Of a stretch of DNA of 47,041 bases, positions 1 to 7,067 are shown one piece after another. The notes under the pieces are model-generated. The model had not been told where the DNA came from and made no database searches. It worked only from the letters and a program-made list of their open reading frames with translations. A program made the position numbers and the translations under genes. The number at the start of each line of letters is the position of its first letter. The stretch's first letter is position 1. This DNA is from Asaia sp. W19 (GTDB lineage Bacteria > Pseudomonadota > Alphaproteobacteria > Acetobacterales > Acetobacteraceae), in assembly GCF_003994335.1 (NCBI RefSeq), contig NZ_PNQZ01000015.1:1-47041 (forward strand), written 5' to 3'.

Positions 1-519
1 AGCGCCGTCCAGTTCTTCGCCATAGAAATGGCGGATGCATTCGGCCAGGCTCGGCGCTTTGGGCTTGTCGCCATACCCTGCAGCAATCATTCGCTCGGTC
101 GGGGGCAGGTTCACGATCGGTGAGGCGTTCATCATCGTGCAGGCCTGCCGCTCGGGCAGCTTCCAACCACGCCCAGCGCGCGCGAACATCGTGCCGACAA
201 TCTGCCGGTCAAACTTGATGTTGTGCGCTACGATCGTATCGGCAGCGCAGCACAGATCATACATCGCCCCGGCTGCGACCACTTCGCGGATACCGTATCG
301 GCTCGCCTTCTCTGTCGTGATGCCGTGCACCCTGGCTGCGCCTTCAGGGATCACCCATCCGTCAGGCTTGATGATGACGCTCAACTGCGCCTGCTCTTCG
401 CCTCGCTCATCCGTCAGGATGGCCGCAAGCTGAACGACATGCGGCTGGTCCTCGTGGTTGGTGGGGAGGCCATAGTTCGGCAGCCCCGTGGTTTCGGTGT
501 CGAAGAAGAGGATACTCAC
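1..519 (-). CDS. DnaQ-like 3'-5' exonuclease (partial)
   Basis: DEDD-family exonuclease, cut off at the window edge after 173 residues. Translated from a GTG start whose GTGA overlaps the recT stop, it opens SILFFDTETTGLP, the ExoI motif with catalytic Asp and Glu. An ExoII-like HNIKFDRQIVG segment follows in the middle. The ExoIII HxxxxD motif should lie beyond position 1. The family removes nucleotides from DNA 3' ends. As the third gene after YqaJ exonuclease and RecT it probably processes ends for phage recombination or replication. The fold is clear; the precise job is inferred. Confidence 0.85.
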   Translation of the reverse strand, partial: MSILFFDTETTGLPNYGLPTNHEDQPHVVQLAAILTDERGEEQAQLSVIIKPDGWVIPEGAARVHGITTEKASRYGIREVVAAGAMYDLCCAADTIVAHNIKFDRQIVGTMFARAGRGWKLPERQACTMMNASPIVNLPPTERMIAAGYGDKPKAPSLAECIRHFYGEELDGA

Positions 520-1301
520 GCTGCTGATCCTTCCAATTCGCGGGTTTCCTCGAGTACAACTCCATCGTCATCATGCTCGAGCGCGTCGAGCTTGGAAGGC
601 GCTTCCGCCTCAACCCGGATCGTCGGCGCAGCGACATCCTGTGCATCGTTCTCGTCGTCCCGGCGCATAAGGTCCTCGGCCTCGGTATCCATCGGCAACC
701 ACTTGGAGAGACGACGAAACACTGTCTTGCGGGCCATCTCGTCCCACCACTGAACCCAAGGCCCGCTCTTGCCGGCGCGGCTGACTGCGCGAACCTTTTC
801 GATCGCGGCTACATCCATGACCTCGAACTGCGGGTCACTGCCGTCTTTGAACTTGGCTACAGCATAGGCGCCGATTGCCTTTCCGCGATCGCCGGGAAAA
901 AGCGGACGGTGCTCGATGCTCGCATCTATGCCCTGGTGCCAGATGAAGTGATCGTTCTCGTAGATGACATGTGCCTGAATGCTTGCGATCTCACCGCTGT
1001 TGCGGATGCGCTTCTGAATACCGGCCAGCATCGGCATATACTGGACCTGCTGCCCAAACATCACGAGCGCGGCTTCGCGCCCATCTGGGATCAGTCCGTC
1101 CGCCGCACACTTCAGGCACGATGCGAGCAAAGATTTGCGGTCGGCGTTCATCAACCCCTGATTTTGCTGCACAACGGTCATCACGACGCGCTGAAATTTC
1201 TCAGGCTTGATGTGCGACGGAAGCGCGTTGCGAAACTCGCCCGTCATGCTCGTAATCTGGGTACGCAGCTTCTCAGTGGGGGTTGCGAGGGCATTGCTCA
1301 T
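516..1301 (-). CDS. recT: RecT-family single-strand annealing protein
   Basis: 261 residues, the usual RecT length. RecT proteins coat ssDNA and pair complementary strands, working with a partner 5'-3' exonuclease. Family-typical segments include the ADRKSLLASCLKCAADGLIPD stretch (residues about 54-74), VMFGQQVQYMPMLAGIQKRIRNSG-like core around 80-103, and WWDEMARKTVFRRLSKWLP near 185-203. The C-terminal 50 residues are acidic and probably disordered. The start ATG overlaps the exonuclease stop by four bases (ATGA), and its own stop overlaps the next GTG start, so the three genes are translationally coupled. Confidence 0.93.
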   Translation of the reverse strand: MSNALATPTEKLRTQITSMTGEFRNALPSHIKPEKFQRVVMTVVQQNQGLMNADRKSLLASCLKCAADGLIPDGREAALVMFGQQVQYMPMLAGIQKRIRNSGEIASIQAHVIYENDHFIWHQGIDASIEHRPLFPGDRGKAIGAYAVAKFKDGSDPQFEVMDVAAIEKVRAVSRAGKSGPWVQWWDEMARKTVFRRLSKWLPMDTEAEDLMRRDDENDAQDVAAPTIRVEAEAPSKLDALEHDDDGVVLEETRELEGSAA

Positions 1302-2233
1302 GCGTTTGCTTCCTTGATCTCGTAGCGGCGCGCTTCCTTCCGGCCCGGGATCATTTCTCCCGGCAGGGCAGCGCGCGGCGCCTTTTCTGGTGTGACTACG
1401 GTGCTGATGAAAAAGCCTTGGCTCCTGGCCTTCTTGGCCGTGCCCAGCTTCTCAATCAGGCGATTTTTGAAGCCCTGCTCTTCGCGTTCGATCTCCTTGC
1501 GCTTGGCCGCTGCGTGGAGCAGGCCTGAGCAGATCTCCGGCAGTTCGTTGTCGCCTTCCATGTCCGCAATCTCGTCGCGAACGGGCGAATTCATGGCGCG
1601 AAGGATCGCTCCCGTCTGGGTCGAATTATCGACCGGCGGCTCATTGCCCTCATCTATCGATTTCCAGAATGCTGCGACCTTTTGCCGGATTTTGGCAATC
1701 AGCTTGGTACGCGCCTCATAGCGGTAGATGCGCAGGTCATTCCCGCCGATCAACTCCCCGACCGCACCCCAGGTAAATCCCGAGCAGGCAAGCTGGTGCT
1801 GAAGCTGCAACAGGATATGCAGCGGCGGCTCACCATCGACCCATGACTGCTTATGCACTCGGTAATCGACGTTCTTGATCTCAAGAGCGCCCGGTGTGGA
1901 TCGCCCTTCTTCGCCGCCCTCAATGACAAAATCGAGCGTAGCACCCAGCCCGCGACACGACAGATCGGTGAAATGGCCACCTTTGCGGATCTTCCAGCCT
2001 TCCTGTTCGGCGCAACCATACGCGATTGCCTCTTCCAGGCGGGTGCCCCAGCGCGTGCGCGGATTATCGACTTCCGGAGCGGGTGCACGACCGGATTTGA
2101 CGAGCCAGAGTCCATGCAGGCCCAGTGCGTAATCAGGCTGCGCGTCGAACAGGGCTGCGATCTCGGAGCCTCCGACATGCCTTGCGCGCAGGGCGTGCCA
2201 TTCCTCGCCGGTGATTGTGAGGACTTCGCTCAC
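1298..2233 (-). CDS. YqaJ-family (lambda-type) recombination exonuclease
   Basis: 311 residues. PD-(D/E)XK nuclease of the YqaJ/lambda Exo group, which resects dsDNA 5' ends to feed RecT. Visible signatures are GGSEIAALF near residue 21, WGTRLEEAIA near 62, GATLDFVIE near 96 and ALEIKNV near 113 (the D...ExK active-site pair), followed by the LQLQHQLACSG helix. The last 70 residues are charged and helical. It is paired with recT by a four-base overlap, the same exonuclease-annealase coupling as lambda exo-bet. Confidence 0.92.
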   Translation of the reverse strand: MSEVLTITGEEWHALRARHVGGSEIAALFDAQPDYALGLHGLWLVKSGRAPAPEVDNPRTRWGTRLEEAIAYGCAEQEGWKIRKGGHFTDLSCRGLGATLDFVIEGGEEGRSTPGALEIKNVDYRVHKQSWVDGEPPLHILLQLQHQLACSGFTWGAVGELIGGNDLRIYRYEARTKLIAKIRQKVAAFWKSIDEGNEPPVDNSTQTGAILRAMNSPVRDEIADMEGDNELPEICSGLLHAAAKRKEIEREEQGFKNRLIEKLGTAKKARSQGFFISTVVTPEKAPRAALPGEMIPGRKEARRYEIKEANA

Positions 2234-2541
2234 GCCCCCTCTCCCTTCGCCTTGGCGAGCACGCTAACGGCGCGCGTCAGGAGATCGCGATCCTCCGGGG
2301 ACATCGTGAAGATGTCATGCCCGAAGCGTTCGACCATCGCATCCAGAACCTCGGCCAGTTCCGGCGAGGCGGCGATCAGGCGGGCATCTTCTGGCGTAGC
2401 CTCCATTCCGTATCCGTCATACGGAACTATCGGTGTGGTGTCAGACGGGCCGTCAATCGTGAAAAGCCACTCTTTTGCTTGTTCGGATTGTGGGTAAACC
2501 ATATTGACCACCCAAGGCCCCGGCGTCCATTTCCCGCTCAT
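2230..2541 (-). CDS. Small conserved phage protein, unknown function
   Basis: 103 residues from the ATG that overlaps the upstream stop (ATGA) and has a GGGGGAA ribosome-binding site. A GTG 15 bases upstream would add five residues. It starts MSGKWTPGPW and contains DARLIAASPELAEVL in the middle. This two-part pattern recurs in small proteins of phage recombination clusters. No catalytic motif or membrane segment is seen. Its stop overlaps the start of the YqaJ exonuclease, so it is part of the left early operon. Function unknown. Confidence 0.8.
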   Translation of the reverse strand: MSGKWTPGPWVVNMVYPQSEQAKEWLFTIDGPSDTTPIVPYDGYGMEATPEDARLIAASPELAEVLDAMVERFGHDIFTMSPEDRDLLTRAVSVLAKAKGEGA

Positions 2542-2714
2542 GAGCGTTCCCCCCACAATTCAGAAATCATCCGTCGATCGGCCTCAGTCCGCTGAGCCTC
2601 CCACTGCTGGATGAGGCTCTTGCGGAGCGGGGTCGCATCGAGCCCCCAGGCTTCGTTGCGTAGGTGCTTGAGGACTGCATTCGCCCTGGCGAGGTCGTGC
2701 TGCGCGGGCGTCAT
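2538..2714 (-). CDS. 58-residue hypothetical protein of the left early operon
   Basis: A short ORF starting MTPAQHDLARANAVLKHL and ending RMISELWGERS. Three things support it. It has a strong AGGAGG ribosome-binding site nine bases before its ATG. The ATG overlaps the upstream gene's TGA. Its own TGA overlaps the next gene's ATG. It is predicted helical and charged, with no known domain. Confidence 0.7.
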   Translation of the reverse strand: MTPAQHDLARANAVLKHLRNEAWGLDATPLRKSLIQQWEAQRTEADRRMISELWGERS

Positions 2715-2947
2715 TGTGCGGCCTCCTGCACAACCGGCACACTTGCCGTTACCCCGAAGCTCTCCACTGACCAGCGCAACGACTTGGCCGCAGATCGGTC
2801 TCCGTACGCTTGGCGTATCAGGGTATCGGCTGCGTCTTTGTCAGTATCCTGCAATGCCTCTGCGGCTTTGATGTGCAGCTCGGCGGAGGCCATGAGCCTG
2901 TCATGCACGTCCATCAGGAACGGCGCGTAAATCCCGTTGCCCATCAC
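2711..2947 (-). CDS. Small hypothetical protein of the left early operon
   Basis: 78 residues from GTG 2947, or 77 from the adjacent ATG 2944; both overlap the upstream stop. The middle is alanine-rich and helical (HIKAAEALQDTDKDAADTLI, about residues 25-44). No transmembrane segment or recognised domain. Overlaps on both sides place it in the operon. Function unknown. Confidence 0.7.
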   Translation of the reverse strand: MMGNGIYAPFLMDVHDRLMASAELHIKAAEALQDTDKDAADTLIRQAYGDRSAAKSLRWSVESFGVTASVPVVQEAAQ

Positions 2948-3222
2948 CCTGCCCTCTGCTCGAGAACGGCACGGTTCGGCAGCGCCTCACCAAGGCGACA
3001 GAACAGGCAATCGAGCTCGTCCGTATCGAACGCGCCCCGGTCATTCACGCGGGACAGCTTGGCGTTCACCTGCTGCTCTGTACGCGTGATCAGTTCGCGG
3101 ATCTCGTCTGCGATCTCTGCGTCCTGGCTGACCGCCGCCTGATAGTTGCTCATCGCATTGGCGCGATGATACGGGCTGCGGATATCGCTGCTCCGGAACT
3201 GCATTCCGTCTGGATATGCCAT
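2944..3222 (-). CDS. Small hypothetical protein with a CLFC pair
   Basis: 92 residues. A good GGAGAGAAG ribosome-binding site precedes ATG 3222. The middle (ADEIRELITRTEQQVNAKLS) is helical and polar, and a DELDCLFCRLGEAL segment near residue 70 holds two cysteines spaced CxxC. A single CxxC is too little to call a zinc finger. About 80 bases separate it from the next gene upstream, the only real gap in this operon. Confidence 0.7.
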   Translation of the reverse strand: MAYPDGMQFRSSDIRSPYHRANAMSNYQAAVSQDAEIADEIRELITRTEQQVNAKLSRVNDRGAFDTDELDCLFCRLGEALPNRAVLEQRAG

Positions 3223-3302
3223 CTTCTCTCTCCATCACTGGAAACACTGGCCGGAAACCCGGCTTGTTCGGCCCCGGCGTACCGGGGTCGCGTCAAGCGG
3301 GG

Positions 3303-3494
3303 TCAGAGACAGCGGTTCAGGTGCTCGATGATCTCGGCGACTGTGAACGAGGCAATCTCTTCGTCCTCGCTCACGAGGTCTTCCAGGTAGGAACAGGTGT
3401 GCTTTGCGCGATCGACCGATACGCTCTCGTATTCGTCGCGGGATGCCTCTTCGAATGCGTCATTGAAGGCGTCGGCTTTATCGTTGGCCATCAT
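3303..3494 (-). CDS. 63-residue acidic hypothetical protein
   Basis: Starts MMANDKADAFNDAFEE and ends TVAEIIEHLNRCL. It is strongly acidic and helical, a profile shared by many small early phage proteins. Its ATG overlaps the upstream stop (ATGA), so translation is coupled to the first gene of the left operon. No known domain. Confidence 0.65.
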   Translation of the reverse strand: MMANDKADAFNDAFEEASRDEYESVSVDRAKHTCSYLEDLVSEDEEIASFTVAEIIEHLNRCL

Positions 3495-3823
3495 TTCGCC
3501 CCCTGCGCTTCGGCGATCAGGGCATCGTTTGGCGCAGCGAAGCGCGGGCGAAAATGGCCGGTTAGCTTTCCCGTTTCGCGGTCGAGATGCTTCCTGATCC
3601 CAGCAATGTCATGGAGAAGATCATAGCCATCCGCTGCAGCCATGTCTGAAAGCCGAAGTGGCGTTCCGTTCGCATGGGTGGCAGCGATATCCATAATGAT
3701 ATCTAGAGGATCAGGGGAATTTTCCCCTGTTCCAAATTCGAGGATCAGGTCAATCGCCTTACCCGCGATGACGTTGATCGTCGTCTGATCTGCGAATGAT
3801 ATATCGAAGCTTACGGTTGCCAT
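3491..3823 (-). CDS. First gene of the left early operon, hypothetical
   Basis: 110 residues. An N-terminal beta/alpha part (MATVSFDISFADQTTINVI) is followed by LDIIMDIAATHANGTPLRLS and a C-terminal DLLHDIAGIRKHLDRETGKL helix. A GGGGAAG ribosome-binding site sits five bases before ATG 3823. As the first gene after the left operator it should be among the earliest genes expressed on induction. It resembles small early proteins of other phages, but I cannot name the function. It is not recognisably an N antiterminator, which would be short and arginine-rich. Confidence 0.75.
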   Translation of the reverse strand: MATVSFDISFADQTTINVIAGKAIDLILEFGTGENSPDPLDIIMDIAATHANGTPLRLSDMAAADGYDLLHDIAGIRKHLDRETGKLTGHFRPRFAAPNDALIAEAQGAK

Positions 3824-3855
3824 CTGGCTTCCCCATCGGTGGTGATGGGGTCAAT

Positions 3856-3896
3856 GCGCGTCGTTTCCGCACGTTGGTCAAGCGTTTTTTCCGCAC
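3856..3896 (-). promoter_or_regulatory. Left operator (OL-like): two repressor sites with the left early promoter
   Basis: Two 17-bp sites fit the GTGCG-N7-CGCAC pattern of the right operator. Site 3856-3872 has halves GCGCG and CGCAC; site 3880-3896 has halves AAGCG and CGCAC. Their centres are 24 bp apart, as in the right operator. A weaker half-site follows at 3901-3905. A minus-strand TTGACC lies between them as a possible -35; the -10 is not obvious. Transcription would run left into the recombination operon. Confidence 0.7.
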
Positions 3897-3904
3897 ATCG
3901 CGCA

Positions 3905-3930
3905 CAAAAAGAAACCCGGCTGGGCCGGGC
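3905..3930 (-). terminator. Intrinsic terminator after the repressor operon
   Basis: On the minus strand a CCCGGC/GCCGGG stem with a three-base loop is followed by TTTCTTTTT. It lies just past the stop of 3944-4741, so it would end the repressor-pair transcript. The left early promoter is just downstream, so the two minus-strand units are insulated. Confidence 0.85.
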
Positions 3931-3943
3931 TTCGGGAGTGTAG

Positions 3944-4741
3944 CTAAGCAGCTACCGGCAATTCCGCCAAGCGCACAATGCGGTCGAGGGCCGCTTCTTC
4001 ATCTTGTCGGTATACAATAAGCCCTTCGATCCTGTTTAGCGCCCTCGCCACCTTGCGATTTGCAAAGCTGAGTCCATCGCCTGTGTCGCTGACGGCAGCT
4101 ATCTTAGCAGCCCGCTCTCCGCGTATCCTCATTTCTTGAGCCAGTAGGGTCGCCTCGTTCAACCGCTCGACCGTTTGAGCCAGGAACATGGCGACAGGAA
4201 TGCCTCCATTATAAGGCTCAAGAAGGATATCCGCCGGGAAATCCATGAGGCTATCGTTAATCGTAGCATTTCGCCTGAGCCTCGCACGGCTCGAGACACG
4301 CGCATCAAGGGCGTTGTAAAAGTCCTCGGCGAAGGTGCTCTTGACCCGCTCTTTGCTCCAGAAAGCAACATCTTGCGCCCTGACGAGGGCAGAGAGGAAG
4401 CGTGTGATCTCGAGCGGTGAAGGTTCGCTGTCGAGGTCGGGGGTTCTTATTGTCATGGTGCTGTGATCGACGAAGGCATTCCCGGTCGCTAGTACACTCG
4501 CCAAGAATTTGGCTCGAGTTCCCCCCAAGGTATCGATGCCAACCGACTCTAGGTCACTGAGGAATGATCCGTCATCAGTGAGATAAGGATTTTCGCGATC
4601 CCGAATGAGGTAGCCGGAGACTCTATCGCCGTTCAGGTCTTCAAACAGGCCGCTAAAAGCCAAGCCCGCAGGCACTTCATGGACAGAGAGTTCGGAGCAA
4701 AATGCTCGGCATAGCTCCTTCTTGAGGTACTCAGCATTCAT
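3944..4741 (-). CDS. DUF1828-like protein, second gene of the rex-position pair
   Basis: 265 residues. The N-terminal half resembles the DUF1828 family: GYLIRDRENPYLTDDGSFLSD (about residues 39-59) matches the characteristic pattern of a beta strand then LTDDG then a helix. Residues 100-265 look like the helical plus beta C-terminal half that often accompanies it. It is coupled by an ATGA overlap to 4738-5250 and ends at an intrinsic terminator. Being downstream of the repressor it should be expressed in the lysogen. DUF1828 has no settled biochemical role. The context suggests superinfection exclusion or defence, but this is inference. Confidence 0.75.
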   Translation of the reverse strand: MNAEYLKKELCRAFCSELSVHEVPAGLAFSGLFEDLNGDRVSGYLIRDRENPYLTDDGSFLSDLESVGIDTLGGTRAKFLASVLATGNAFVDHSTMTIRTPDLDSEPSPLEITRFLSALVRAQDVAFWSKERVKSTFAEDFYNALDARVSSRARLRRNATINDSLMDFPADILLEPYNGGIPVAMFLAQTVERLNEATLLAQEMRIRGERAAKIAAVSDTGDGLSFANRKVARALNRIEGLIVYRQDEEAALDRIVRLAELPVAA

Positions 4742-5250
4742 ACCTCTAGCTCTCCCTGCGATGTGTTACGCGGCGAGATTCTATAGATCTTGCAGGCGGT
4801 ATTCCAGAACAATGATAATGTCTCGCCTTGAACGGTTCTCCTCCCCCCACGATTGGGGACCTTAAAAAGTTTTTGACCGGTTGGCGCCGACCTTATGGAG
4901 TCAGTTCCTGCCTCTGGGATCTCATCCCCGCACGCAGAGTGGATGTGCAACCCAGGATGACTGCCATGGTCTTCAAGTCTACTCATAAGCGTTAGACCCC
5001 CTGCAACTTCCATTAGAAGCCATGCCTGATAGTTTCCGACGCGCATGTTCACCCGACATAGAAGGACGTAATCGTTCCCAGTGCTCGCGCAACGCAGGGC
5101 ACGCCATGTCCAATCAACGCTGGGCAACCTCATTGACCGAGTAAATGGCGTGTAACGGGACGGGGCGGGGTCAATTGACCATGACTGAGCGGCATCGGTA
5201 TAAAACTTGGGTTCGCCGATTAGCCTCCGCACCCGACCTAATACCTCCAT
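4738..5250 (-). CDS. Hypothetical protein with His cluster, first gene of the rex-position pair
   Basis: 170 residues, no family I can name with certainty. A notable cluster at residues 95-107 reads HGSHPGLHIHSAC (H95, H98, H102, H104, C107). It could bind a metal or form a hydrolytic site. Flanking strands YVLLCRVNMR and YQAWLLMEVAGG suggest a compact beta fold. GGGGAGC precedes ATG 5250 by about eight bases. It lies 71 bases downstream of the repressor on the same strand and overlaps the DUF1828-like gene. Probably a lysogenically expressed accessory function. Confidence 0.72.
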   Translation of the reverse strand: MEVLGRVRRLIGEPKFYTDAAQSWSIDPAPSRYTPFTRSMRLPSVDWTWRALRCASTGNDYVLLCRVNMRVGNYQAWLLMEVAGGLTLMSRLEDHGSHPGLHIHSACGDEIPEAGTDSIRSAPTGQKLFKVPNRGGRRTVQGETLSLFWNTACKIYRISPRNTSQGELEV

Positions 5251-5321
5251 AGCAAAAGCTCCCCATTCATCCTCATATCCTCACCAAACCGCAATGTTCC
5301 CGCGCTTGAAATGTTCTCGCG

Positions 5322-6071
5322 TCACTTCCACAGCCATTTTCCGACCACGCGACCATTGATGTGAATATCAGCAAGATCCACCTCGTCGCTTGGATATGTC
5401 GGATTCACGCTGATGATACGCACGCGCTCTGGGGCTGAGTTGGGGACCAGTTGAAGCTGCTTGATCACTACGCCATGCCCATTCCATAGAACATAGACTC
5501 CATCATGACTGAGTTGCCGGTGACGGGTATCGACCAGAACTCGTTCGCTGGGGAGGAAATCAGGTTCCATCGAGTTGCCGATCACCCTGACCACTGCCAA
5601 CCCGGACGTATCCGGAAGATAGTTTTCGAGAAACCCTTTTGGCATTGCCCACGATGCCACAGGGGCATGCCCTTCACCGTCTCCTGCGCTCTCGTCGATT
5701 AACGCGCCGGCTCCGGCCTGCGGAGAGATGTCGTATTCATTGACGACTACAGTGCCTTGCATTGCGTGCGTGACGGCCTCTACCCGTTTGGCGCGCTCGA
5801 TGCCTTCGCGAATTCCCATCTCGCCTGGGAAAACACCAGCAAGTTCCCATACCTCTCGTAGTTCGATAGGCGGTTCACCTCTATCTACAAGCAAAGGCAC
5901 GGCCTTCTCTACGAAGTCGATCGGAAGGAACGGCTTCTTATAGGTGTCCTCATAGGTTCGATAAGAGGACTGCTTCTCGCCGTATCCCATAGCATCGGCA
6001 AAAGCCCTTACAGTCCACCCAGCGCGGTTGCGGAGAGCTTTGAGCTTGAGGCGCGGTAGTTCGTCTGTCAT
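5322..6071 (-). CDS. CI-like repressor: HTH plus S24/LexA peptidase domain
   Basis: 249 residues from ATG 6071. An earlier start at 6155 would run through the operators and is unlikely. The N-terminal XRE-type HTH covers about residues 5-60. The C-terminal S24 domain has GNSMEPD with Ser167 and VVIKQ with Lys204. Their 37-residue spacing equals LexA Ser119/Lys156. An Ala-Gly candidate cleavage site lies in SPQAGAGAL (about 117-123). The family autocleaves with RecA* after DNA damage, so induction should be SOS-linked. There is no clear Shine-Dalgarno, so a leaderless message is possible. Confidence 0.93.
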   Translation of the reverse strand: MTDELPRLKLKALRNRAGWTVRAFADAMGYGEKQSSYRTYEDTYKKPFLPIDFVEKAVPLLVDRGEPPIELREVWELAGVFPGEMGIREGIERAKRVEAVTHAMQGTVVVNEYDISPQAGAGALIDESAGDGEGHAPVASWAMPKGFLENYLPDTSGLAVVRVIGNSMEPDFLPSERVLVDTRHRQLSHDGVYVLWNGHGVVIKQLQLVPNSAPERVRIISVNPTYPSDEVDLADIHINGRVVGKWLWK

Positions 6072-6080
6072 GGGCGCATC

Positions 6081-6146
6081 GTGCGACAAAAACGCACAGC
6101 AGTCAGTGCGGAAATTCCGCTTGCTATATGTGCGGACATGGCGCAC
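6081..6146. promoter_or_regulatory. Right operator (OR-like): three repressor sites
   Basis: Three 17-bp sites share GTGCG-N7-CGCAC. Site 6081-6097 is perfect, site 6106-6122 has a degenerate right half (CGCTT), and site 6130-6146 is perfect. Centres are 25 and 24 bp apart. They fill the space between the divergent repressor and Cro-like genes. The degenerate half of the middle site equals the degenerate half of the second left-operator site in reverse complement. Number, spacing and symmetry match lambda OR. Confidence 0.82.
6122..6130 (+). promoter_or_regulatory. Extended -10 of the rightward early promoter
   Basis: TGC followed by TATATG is an extended -10 element lying between operator sites two and three. 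The -35 position (about 6102-6107) is weak, as extended -10 promoters allow. Transcription should start about 6136-6138, at or next to ATG 6138, giving a leaderless cro message. Repressor bound at either flanking site would block it. Confidence 0.55.
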
Positions 6147-6377
6147 ATTCCGCACATGACAATCGCTACCGATATCATAACTCGACTAGGTGGCACGCGC
6201 GCTGCGGCCAAACTGCTCGATAAGCCGCCCTCGACTGTCCAGTCATGGAAAGGTTCAGGGTTCATTCCTGCTCGCTATCAGGGAGAAATTCTCGAGAAGG
6301 CTCGACATGCCGGGATCGAAATAAACGCTGCGGATCTCGTAGGCGCTGACCGCACCCCTACGGAGGCCCGCCCATGA
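6138..6377 (+). CDS. Cro-like HTH regulator (carph-isopro type)
   Basis: 79 residues from ATG 6138, or 73 from ATG 6156 (MTIATDIITRLGG). The core TRLGGTRAAAKLLDKPPSTV, then QSWKGSGFIPARYQ, is the HTH pattern found in short Cro-type proteins opposite S24 repressors. It is expected to bind the same operators and shut off the repressor during lytic growth. ATG 6138 coincides with the predicted transcription start, and no Shine-Dalgarno is seen for either start, so leaderless initiation is likely. It overlaps the next ORF by four bases. Confidence 0.82.
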   Translation: MAHIPHMTIATDIITRLGGTRAAAKLLDKPPSTVQSWKGSGFIPARYQGEILEKARHAGIEINAADLVGADRTPTEARP

Positions 6378-6484
6378 GCCTCCTGCACTTCCTCGAAATC
6401 ATCATTCCCGCCTGCGCTGCCATTCGCCTGCTCGTCTGGGCGTCCGGCGTGACGCGGGCTGCAAGCTCGGAGGAACGCCCATGA
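6374..6484 (+). CDS. 36-residue putative membrane peptide
   Basis: Reads MSLLHFLEIIIPACAAIRLL and then WASGVTRAASSEERP. The first 25 residues form one hydrophobic helix. The ATG overlaps the cro-like stop and its own TGA overlaps the next ATG (ATGA on both sides). The coupling is the main support. Function unknown. Confidence 0.5.
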   Translation: MSLLHFLEIIIPACAAIRLLVWASGVTRAASSEERP

Positions 6485-6963
6485 GCATGATCACCCGCAT
6501 CATTGCCCTGCACTGCACCTGCAAGATCCGCGACGTGACCCGCGAAGGACTATCACGAACCCTGGAATGTGCTTCCGCCTTGGATGAGTGGTTAACGGGT
6601 CATCCATCCCTTGGGATTGGCTGGTTGTGCGTCCCCAAGCGGTTCGCCAGGTCCTTTTTTCTTCGGGCCGTCTACGAGGTCTCTCGTATGCCGAAAAAGC
6701 TCGGACAGGTAAGCCCGGTCACATCCACTAAAATGGCTAGACGCATGTTTTCCCTCAACCGAGGCGATCGTCGTCATAAGGCGCCAGATCAGAGCCTCTC
6801 TCGTGTTCGGCAGTTCACTCATATGGCCTCATCTTCTGGTTGTGCAGATGGTGAAAGCGTGGGGGAGCTTCCGACTCCCTCGCACACTGATGATGCTCTT
6901 CTGCTTAACTACGCAGCAAACGTGTCGGTGTTCCGCGACACAAAGGAAGGGGAACGCCCATGA
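6481..6963 (+). CDS. Doubtful 160-residue ORF of the right early operon
   Basis: Start and stop overlap its neighbours by four bases, which favours a real gene. Residues 40-110, however, read like the antisense of a better-looking minus-strand gene at 6592-6822. The remaining parts show no domain. Possibly an older short gene interrupted by the minus-strand insert, with the frame open by chance. Low confidence. Confidence 0.3.
   Translation: MSMITRIIALHCTCKIRDVTREGLSRTLECASALDEWLTGHPSLGIGWLCVPKRFARSFFLRAVYEVSRMPKKLGQVSPVTSTKMARRMFSLNRGDRRHKAPDQSLSRVRQFTHMASSSGCADGESVGELPTPSHTDDALLLNYAANVSVFRDTKEGERP
6592..6822 (-). CDS. Small conserved-looking protein, antisense to the early operon
   Basis: 76 residues starting MSELPNTREALIWRLMTTIA, with SVEGKHASSHFSGCDRAYLS near the middle. 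The composition is balanced and the first half is amphipathic helical, unlike its plus-strand shadow. GAGG lies five bases before ATG 6822. It would be transcribed against the right early operon, so it may be a lysogenically expressed accessory gene. Function unknown. Confidence 0.55.
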   Translation of the reverse strand: MSELPNTREALIWRLMTTIASVEGKHASSHFSGCDRAYLSELFRHTRDLVDGPKKKGPGEPLGDAQPANPKGWMTR

Positions 6964-7067
6964 GCGCCCCAGCCGCCAAGCCACCCTTCTCTCTGACCGG
7001 CACCGTCTCCGCGCTCGACCTGCAGAGCATTGCAAGCCGCCTCGAACGCAAGGGAGGCCAGAAATGA
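6960..7067 (+). CDS. 35-residue early peptide
   Basis: Begins MSAPAAKPPFSLTGTVSALD and ends SRLERKGGQK. It overlaps neighbours by ATGA at both ends. An AGGGAGG site near its end serves the next gene. Likely translated through coupling; no function can be assigned. Confidence 0.45.
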   Translation: MSAPAAKPPFSLTGTVSALDLQSIASRLERKGGQK

